DNA of 64,000 bases, taken from NCBI RefSeq assembly GCF_003986955.1, contig NZ_PIPN01000001.1, forward strand, positions 372,001 to 436,000. The letters run 5' to 3'. The position numbers were made by a program, and so were the translations under genes. Source of the DNA: Aliidiomarina sedimenti. Its GTDB lineage: Bacteria > Pseudomonadota > Gammaproteobacteria > Enterobacterales > Alteromonadaceae. The notes below the pieces were generated by a model that was not told the origin of the DNA, did not search any database, and was given only the letters and a program-made list of their open reading frames with translations. Positions within the stretch are counted from its first letter, which is position 1; the number at the start of each line of letters is the position of its first letter. Shown here piece after piece: positions 58,637 to 64,000 of this stretch.

Positions 58637-59764
58637 CTAGCGCAACTTGTCTGCAACTGCGAGAACTGCAGCCAGCGTATCGTAGCCAAACTGCTGGCTG
58701 CGCACGTCCGACCAACCCGTTTCCGGGTTGGCAATGTCGTTATTATCTTTAAATGGCATTTCTACCGTGAACGAGAGACAGTTAAAGGTCTCGCCCACAT
58801 TGGCTGCAGCCACCGTCAGATTCGACTGACCCGGTGCATCGAGCTCATAGCCGTGGGTAACCTGAAACTCGGGTGTTGCGTTCAGCAGCGCCTGTTTAAA
58901 GTCGCCTTCTAAGCTCTGCAATCGCTGATCGTACGACGGGTTGCCTTCACAACCGGCGACAAAGTTGTATGGAATGGCTTCATCGCCATGAATATCAAGG
59001 TACATATCGACCCCGATGCGAACCATTTCCTCGCGAACCAGGTAAACTTCCGGGCTTTTCTCCATGCTCGGAGTCTGCCATTCACGGTTCAGGTTAACCC
59101 CTTTAGCGTTGGTCCGCAGGTGACCGCGAACGCTGCCATCCGGATTCATATTCGGCACCACATAAAAGACCGCTTTATCCAACAACAAACGGGCGACCCC
59201 ATCGTCCTCGTCTAACAAACGGTGCAGCAGGCCCTCGATGAACCATTCAGCCATGCTCTCACCCGGGTGTTGGCGTGCGGTAACCCAGATTTTTTTCTTT
59301 CCTTCAGCCGGCTCTCCGATTTGCAGCAGCGTCATATCACGCCCATCCAGAGTCTGCCCCAGCACTCGTTGTTCAACCCAGCTCGACTGCTGTGCCGCTT
59401 GCAGCAAATCCAGATGACGCTCATAGCTATACGGCACGAAGTAAGCATAGAACACGGTTTCCTGCTCGGGAGTGTGCTCGATGATCAGGTTTTTGCCATC
59501 AAACGAAGTATCGACACGGAACCAGTGTTCACGGTCATAACTGGCCATTGCCCGATAGTCTTTCCAGCCATCCGGGTACGCGGCAGTATCAACCCCTTCA
59601 ATGGTCAGGCGGTGGGCGCGTTCTGCTTCGCTATAAAGTTTAAAATGGAACCACTGAAAGAAATCAGACTCCGCGTCTTTGCGAATACGTAAACGAATGT
59701 CGCTGGCATCTTCAGCCTTAACGACTTCAATGTTGCCACTGTCAAACTGACTGGTAATAAACAT
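58637..59764 (-). CDS. M14-family zinc carboxypeptidase (cytosolic CCP-like)
   Basis: The 375-residue protein has an N-terminal beta-sandwich (residues about 1-120), with VFYAYFVPYSYERHLDLLQ, typical of the cytosolic carboxypeptidase branch. The metal ligands are His166 and Glu169 (ARQHPGESMAEWF) and His259 (LDIHGDEAIPY), followed by SFTVEMPFKD, which holds the likely catalytic Glu. No signal peptide is present. Eukaryotic relatives remove glutamates from tubulin; the bacterial substrate is unknown, perhaps peptides. Confidence 0.9.
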   Translation of the reverse strand: MFITSQFDSGNIEVVKAEDASDIRLRIRKDAESDFFQWFHFKLYSEAERAHRLTIEGVDTAAYPDGWKDYRAMASYDREHWFRVDTSFDGKNLIIEHTPEQETVFYAYFVPYSYERHLDLLQAAQQSSWVEQRVLGQTLDGRDMTLLQIGEPAEGKKKIWVTARQHPGESMAEWFIEGLLHRLLDEDDGVARLLLDKAVFYVVPNMNPDGSVRGHLRTNAKGVNLNREWQTPSMEKSPEVYLVREEMVRIGVDMYLDIHGDEAIPYNFVAGCEGNPSYDQRLQSLEGDFKQALLNATPEFQVTHGYELDAPGQSNLTVAAANVGETFNCLSFTVEMPFKDNNDIANPETGWSDVRSQQFGYDTLAAVLAVADKLR

Positions 59765-59828
59765 AGATGTATCACTCCAGATTCAAACTTACGGCGCCCT
59801 GCCCTTGCCATAAGTGGAAAGCAAAAAA

Positions 59829-59852
59829 TAAAGCGCCCTCTGAGGGCGCTTT
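59829..59852 (-). terminator. Terminator after gap
   Basis: On the minus strand AAAGCGCCC and GGGCGCTTT form a 9-base stem, extendable to 11, followed by ATTTTTTG. It is a strong intrinsic terminator. Confidence 0.9.
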
Positions 59853-59866
59853 GCGATAGGTTTAGT

Positions 59867-61312
59867 TTATTTAGGTAAACTAATCATTTTTTGACCAGCC
59901 ATGTCCTGCACCACACGCAGTACCTGGCAGCTGTAGCCAAATTCATTGTCGTACCAGATATAGAGCACCGCGCGATTGCCTTCTACAATCGTCGCTTGCG
60001 AATCAACAATACCGGCGTAGCGGCTACCGACCAGATCCGAGGAGACAATTTCAGTCGACGCTGTGTAATCCACCTGGTTTTGTAAGTCAGAGAACAACGC
60101 CACTTCACGCAGGTATTTGTTCATTTCTTCTTTGTCAGACGATTTTGCCATATTCAGGTTCATAATCGCCATCGACACATTCGGCGTCGGTACGCGAATG
60201 GCGTTACCAGTCAACTTACCTTTCAGTTGCGGGAAGGCTTTAGCGACGGCTTTGGCCGCGCCAGTTTCGGTCAGAACCATGTTCAGTGGTGCTGAGCGAC
60301 CGCGACGGTCTGCTTTGTGGTAGTTATCAATCAGGTTCTGATCGTTGGTGTACGCGTGCACGGTCTCGACGTGACCGCTTTCAATTTCATATTTGTCATG
60401 AACTGCTTTTAACACCGGAGTGATGGCGTTGGTGGTGCAGCTGGCCGCTGACAGAATCAGATCATCCGCGGTAATATCCTGGTCGTTGACACCATGCACG
60501 ATATTTTTGATCTCGCCTTTGGCCGGGGCCGTGAGCAGAACTTTCTTCGCGCCTTTCGCTTTCAGGTGCAGCCCAAGACCCTCTTCGTCTTTCCAGATAC
60601 CGGTGTTATCAACGATGATCGCGTTGTTGATACCGTATTTGGTGTAATCGACCTGATCCGGACCGTCCGAGTAAATCACCTGAATTTTGGTGCCGTTGGC
60701 TTTAATCGCCTGAGCTTCGTGGTCCACGGTAATAGACCCATTGAATGGTCCATGTACAGAATCACGGCGCAACAGACTGGCGCGTTTTTCAAGATCACCT
60801 TCACGCCCGCCACGAACCACAATGGCACGTAAACGAAGCTTGTTATTTTTACCGTTTTTCTCAATCAGCAACCGGGCCAGTAACCGGCCAATGCGGCCAA
60901 AGCCATATAAAACGACGTCCTGAGGCTCGATATCGTCTGGCTTACCAATCACGTCAGCCAGTTCCTGTTGAAGGTACTCTTCTACAGTCTGACCGTCGTT
61001 GTCGTTTCTGAATAAGAAGTTGAACGCCAGCTTACCGATATCAATTCGTGCCGGAGCCAGTTCCATCTCTGAAATTGCTTTTAACAACGGGTAGCTTTCG
61101 CGCAAACGCAGTTTATTGCCTTCGTGCTGACGAACCAGGCGATGCGCTTTGATGATGTCGATGGTGGAACCATTCAGTAACGAACGGCCATAAACCAGAA
61201 TCTCAACGCCTTTGGTGCGATACAGGCGACCCACCAGTGGCTGCATCAGCTCTGCATATTCCTGCCGTTCTTCCCAGCTGGATAACGTACGATCGTTTTG
61301 CGCTTCAGTCAT
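59867..61312 (-). CDS. gap: Glyceraldehyde-3-phosphate dehydrogenase, long form
   Basis: The ATG at 61312 is preferred over an in-frame TTG eight codons earlier, giving 481 residues against about 330 for ordinary GAPDH. The extra N-terminal part (about residues 1-130) is helical and precedes the Rossmann motif VVLYGFGRIGRLLARLL. The catalytic Cys292 lies in SAASCTTNAITP, and the C-terminal WYDNEFGYSCQVLRVV is typical. It interconverts glyceraldehyde-3-phosphate and 1,3-bisphosphoglycerate. Such long forms occur in marine gammaproteobacteria, often for gluconeogenesis. It lies next to msrB, as in E. coli. Confidence 0.95.
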   Translation of the reverse strand: MTEAQNDRTLSSWEERQEYAELMQPLVGRLYRTKGVEILVYGRSLLNGSTIDIIKAHRLVRQHEGNKLRLRESYPLLKAISEMELAPARIDIGKLAFNFLFRNDNDGQTVEEYLQQELADVIGKPDDIEPQDVVLYGFGRIGRLLARLLIEKNGKNNKLRLRAIVVRGGREGDLEKRASLLRRDSVHGPFNGSITVDHEAQAIKANGTKIQVIYSDGPDQVDYTKYGINNAIIVDNTGIWKDEEGLGLHLKAKGAKKVLLTAPAKGEIKNIVHGVNDQDITADDLILSAASCTTNAITPVLKAVHDKYEIESGHVETVHAYTNDQNLIDNYHKADRRGRSAPLNMVLTETGAAKAVAKAFPQLKGKLTGNAIRVPTPNVSMAIMNLNMAKSSDKEEMNKYLREVALFSDLQNQVDYTASTEIVSSDLVGSRYAGIVDSQATIVEGNRAVLYIWYDNEFGYSCQVLRVVQDMAGQKMISLPK

Positions 61313-61387
61313 TCCAAAAAACCCTTTCCGTTGCAAAAATTTCGCCGGGCATTGTACTGAATTTCGCCTCCGCCCACCACTTAAAAA

Positions 61388-61771
61388 TCAACCTTCGTCC
61401 GCTTTGAACTCAAGCGCAACCGAATTTACACAGTACCGCTGGCCCGTTGGTGCCGGACCGTCAGGAAAGACATGGCCCAAATGCCCCCCACATTGTTTGC
61501 ATGTAATCTCGATTCGCTGCATGCCATGAGTGGTATCTTCGTGATACTCCACCTGTTCGCCCAGCGACGCGTAAAAGCTTGGCCAGCCGCAGCCTGCATC
61601 AAACTTAGTTTGTGCTGAAAAGAGTTCTTGTCCACAGCCCGCACAAACATAAATACCCGGGCGGTTTTCATCCAGTAAGGCACCGCTGAATGGCCGTTCG
61701 GTGCCCTTCTCACGCAAAACCCGGTAGGCCTCTGGTGTCAGTCGCTTGCGCCATTCTGCCTGGTCGCTCAT
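61388..61771 (-). CDS. msrB: Peptide methionine-(R)-sulfoxide reductase MsrB
   Basis: The 127-residue protein has zinc ligands Cys43, Cys46, Cys91 and Cys94, Cys61 as possible resolving residue, and the catalytic Cys114 in [13 protein letters not shown]. It repairs methionine-R-sulfoxide in proteins. It lies upstream of gap on the same strand with a 75-base gap and is divergent from pyk. Confidence 0.96.
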   Translation of the reverse strand: MSDQAEWRKRLTPEAYRVLREKGTERPFSGALLDENRPGIYVCAGCGQELFSAQTKFDAGCGWPSFYASLGEQVEYHEDTTHGMQRIEITCKQCGGHLGHVFPDGPAPTGQRYCVNSVALEFKADEG

Positions 61772-61876
61772 TTACATCCCCTTCATCGTAATGTCATACC
61801 TGTAGAGTCTGGCTTTATGGTAGCATTAACCCCATGCCTAGCAAGAATCATCTCGTCAGGACTCAAGGAGCACCGC

Positions 61877-63310
61877 ATGTTAAGACGTACAAAAATAGTT
61901 ACTACCCTAGGCCCTGCCACCGACAATCCGGATGTGCTTTCCAGGCTTATTGCTGCAGGAGCTAATACGGTACGCTTAAACTTTTCCCACGGCACCGCGG
62001 AAGACCATGTGAAACGGGCCGCGATGGTTCGTGAACAAGCAGCGAAGCATGGTCGTCATGTGGCTATCTTAGGTGATCTGCAAGGTCCAAAAATACGAGT
62101 CGCCCGCTTCAGTAATGGTTCCGCTATGCTTGAGCAAGGGCAGACCTTTATTCTCGACGCCAGTCTGGATAAAGACGCCGGTGATTCGAATCAGGTAGGC
62201 CTTGATTACGCTGACTTACCCCAGGATGTAAATACCGGCGATGTGTTGCTGCTCGACGATGGTCGGCTGCGCTTGCAGGTCGATTCGGTGAGCGGCAGCC
62301 AGGTCATTACCAGCGTGCTGGTTGGCGGTACCCTGAGCAACAATAAAGGGATTAACCGCTTAGGCGGGGGCCTGTCAGCCGCCGCACTGACCGATAAAGA
62401 TTTACGTGATATTCAGACTGCCGCTGATATCAATGTTGATTTTCTCGCGGTCTCCTTTCCCCGTTCCAGTGACGATATAAATCGCGCCCGCGCCCTGCTT
62501 CGGGAAGCCGGCGGTAAAGGCGGTATTTGCGCCAAGATCGAACGTGCTGAAGCAGTCGCCACCGAAGCGGCCCTGGATGATATTATTCATGCCTCCGATG
62601 TGGTCATGGTGGCGCGTGGCGATCTCGGTGTTGAAATTGGCGATGCACAACTGGTCGGTAAACAAAAACAGATTATTCAACGTTCACGGGCACTCAATAA
62701 AGTCGTCATTACTGCCACCCAAATGATGGAGTCGATGATCGATAATTCGATGCCAACACGGGCCGAAGTCATGGACGTAGCCAACGCCGTGCTTGACGGC
62801 ACAGATGCAGTAATGCTCTCTGCAGAAACGGCAGCGGGCAAGTTTCCGGTTGAAACCGTACTGGCGATGGCTGACATCTGTAAGGGGGCCGAAACTCACC
62901 CCAGCGTCACCATGTCCTATCACCGCGCGGATGAAACCTTCACCTCGATTGCGGAATCAACCGCGATGTCGGCAATGTACGCTGCAAACCACCTCAGTGG
63001 CGTCAGTGCTATTATTGCGCTGACAGAATCAGGTCATACCGCCAAGTTGATGTCACGGATCAGTACCGCACTACCAATTTTCGCTCTCACCCGCCACCAC
63101 AGCACGCTGGCAAAAACGGCGCTGTACCGTGGGGTTTATCCGGTCTATTTCGATACGCGTGAATCAGCCCTGGATACGCTGATTGCGGATGCAATGGCCG
63201 TGGTGGAATCGCGTGGGCACTTACAGAAAGGCGACTATGTGATTATTACCTACGGTGATTTAATGGGCACCATAGGGTCCAGTAACACCGTTAAAATCAT
63301 GCAGGTTTAA
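61877..63310 (+). CDS. pyk: Pyruvate kinase
   Basis: The ATG at 61877 has AAGGAG six bases upstream; this removes a 20-residue unneeded extension and gives 477 residues. The start [19 protein letters not shown] is that of PykA-type enzymes. [13 protein letters not shown] holds the catalytic Lys region and [13 protein letters not shown] the metal site. It makes pyruvate and ATP from PEP in the cytoplasm. Length and motifs fit the type II (PykA, AMP-activated) class. It faces the DUF6279 gene, overlapping its stop by four bases. Confidence 0.95.
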   Translation: MLRRTKIVTTLGPATDNPDVLSRLIAAGANTVRLNFSHGTAEDHVKRAAMVREQAAKHGRHVAILGDLQGPKIRVARFSNGSAMLEQGQTFILDASLDKDAGDSNQVGLDYADLPQDVNTGDVLLLDDGRLRLQVDSVSGSQVITSVLVGGTLSNNKGINRLGGGLSAAALTDKDLRDIQTAADINVDFLAVSFPRSSDDINRARALLREAGGKGGICAKIERAEAVATEAALDDIIHASDVVMVARGDLGVEIGDAQLVGKQKQIIQRSRALNKVVITATQMMESMIDNSMPTRAEVMDVANAVLDGTDAVMLSAETAAGKFPVETVLAMADICKGAETHPSVTMSYHRADETFTSIAESTAMSAMYAANHLSGVSAIIALTESGHTAKLMSRISTALPIFALTRHHSTLAKTALYRGVYPVYFDTRESALDTLIADAMAVVESRGHLQKGDYVIITYGDLMGTIGSSNTVKIMQV

Positions 63311-64000
63311 AAGGTCATTGTTGCTATATCGAGGTCGCGGCTGCGCAACATACTGCGTAAGTCGCGACGCAACTCTTGCAACTCTGCCGCGAAATGCAGA
63401 CGTTGGTCGTCAGTGAGCAGGCCATGCAGGGTCATTAAGCGCTCCTGACTGGCTTCTTTCGCTGCGCTGGTCTGTGTTATCAACACATCGCCGCGCAGGT
63501 TCTCCGGTTCTAAGAACAGCCCATCCAGATGTTCACTCAACAAATCTGACTGACTGCGCTGTTCAAGAGCTGAGGCAAACTGCTCCGCCCATTCCAGCCG
63601 GTACTCAATCCAAAGCATAGTGCTGTCATCGATGCTATCAGCCCACTCATCGAACAACGCCTGCTGCTCCCCGGTTACTGCTCCCAGCCAACGCTGAGCC
63701 TGTTTCTGAAACATATCGCGCCGCTCTGCAACACGCTCATCGGCGGTTGAGTCCTGATACTCATCGAGACGCTGCTGAATGGAGTCGGCCACACTCTGAA
63801 TGAGCTCGTCGACCTGAGCATCACTTAAGTCAGGTAACAAACGCAGTGCCGCTGGCAACGCACCGGAACGCACCTGAAACCAGAAGTCGGCTGCTAGATC
63901 GCTATACTGGCGCACCGCTTCCGGGTCGAGAGTGGCCTCAGTAATATCCGCTTCGAGGGTTTCAAGTGTCAGGTGATACCGTGGTATTTGGGTCTCTGCG
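63307..64000 (-). CDS. DUF6279 family protein (probable lipoprotein), N-terminus cut off
   Basis: The reading frame runs open to the right edge of the window, so at least 28 residues precede the first possible internal start at 63915 and the true start lies outside. About 230 residues are visible. The protein is helical and rich in Leu, Gln, Arg and acidic residues, with units such as [38 protein letters not shown] and a leading [11 protein letters not shown]. This pattern is that of DUF6279, members of which are lipoproteins; the lipobox cannot be seen here. Function is unknown. Confidence 0.78.
   Translation of the reverse strand, partial: AETQIPRYHLTLETLEADITEATLDPEAVRQYSDLAADFWFQVRSGALPAALRLLPDLSDAQVDELIQSVADSIQQRLDEYQDSTADERVAERRDMFQKQAQRWLGAVTGEQQALFDEWADSIDDSTMLWIEYRLEWAEQFASALEQRSQSDLLSEHLDGLFLEPENLRGDVLITQTSAAKEASQERLMTLHGLLTDDQRLHFAAELQELRRDLRSMLRSRDLDIATMTF

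Noticed and set aside
61817-61876. Extended N-terminus of pyruvate kinase
   Set aside because: The ATG at 61877 has a strong ribosome-binding site and begins the conserved family N-terminus.

Overview
This window reads as a stretch of core chromosome from a marine gammaproteobacterium of the order Alteromonadales. The set of families and their order fit Idiomarina or Pseudidiomarina best: an NAD-type giant glutamate dehydrogenase, a leucine dehydrogenase, a long-form GAPDH, cbb3 oxidase as the respiratory oxidase, several Na+-coupled transporters, and DUF3466, DUF2835 and DUF4826 proteins. The genus is an inference; family and gene order are read directly. I see no prophage, insertion sequence, integron, CRISPR array or restriction/defence island. 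After start sites are corrected and rmf is added, no gene-free stretch exceeds about 260 bases.

Layout. 1-5.2 kb: tail of ppsA, ydiJ (D-2-hydroxyglutarate dehydrogenase) behind a candidate Fur box, a leucine dehydrogenase and a DUF4826 protein. 5.2-10.3 kb, minus strand: rluE, mnmA, hflD, purB, roxA, a compact RNA/ribosome-modification and purine cluster in the same order as in Escherichia coli but without nudJ and phoPQ. 10.4-14.1 kb: a membrane protein, a Bax-type glucosaminidase, ttcA and uspE. 14.2-22.1 kb, minus strand: the complete cbb3 oxidase locus ccoNOQP, then ccoH, ccoI, ccoS, a TauE/SafE protein and the fnr regulator, with an FNR box upstream of ccoN. 22.3-29.1 kb is more accessory: a lipoprotein, a chemoreceptor, a solute-binding lipoprotein, a fasciclin protein, a MaoC-like protein, a serine hydrolase and MipA.

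29.2-46.5 kb: lonH-like protease and fabA (with a FabR-type operator inside the fabA promoter), a 57-residue rmf gene, DUF3466, uup, a glutaredoxin-like protein and rlmKL, an isolated initiator tRNA-fMet, cardiolipin synthase, zapC, pyrD and the 1615-residue glutamate dehydrogenase. 46.7-55.3 kb, minus strand: DUF2835, pepN, two Na+-dependent transporters, prc and proQ. 55.3-64 kb: a small acidic protein, msrC, yeaC, a zinc-ribbon membrane protein, an alanine:cation symporter, an M14 carboxypeptidase, gap, msrB, pyk and a truncated DUF6279 lipoprotein gene.

How the genes fit together: much of the window serves amino-acid and peptide use (PepN, M14 peptidase, Prc, AGCS and NSS symporters, leucine and glutamate dehydrogenases), with carbon passing through gap, pyk and ppsA and electrons through YdiJ and the cbb3 oxidase. 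A second theme is translation: MnmA, TtcA, RluE, RlmKL, RoxA, Uup, RMF, ProQ and tRNA-fMet. I found no clearly novel multi-gene system. The most useful extra observations are regulatory: candidate Fur, FNR and FabR sites, several unexplained dyads, the unlisted rmf gene, and a hairpin built from the ends of two convergent genes.
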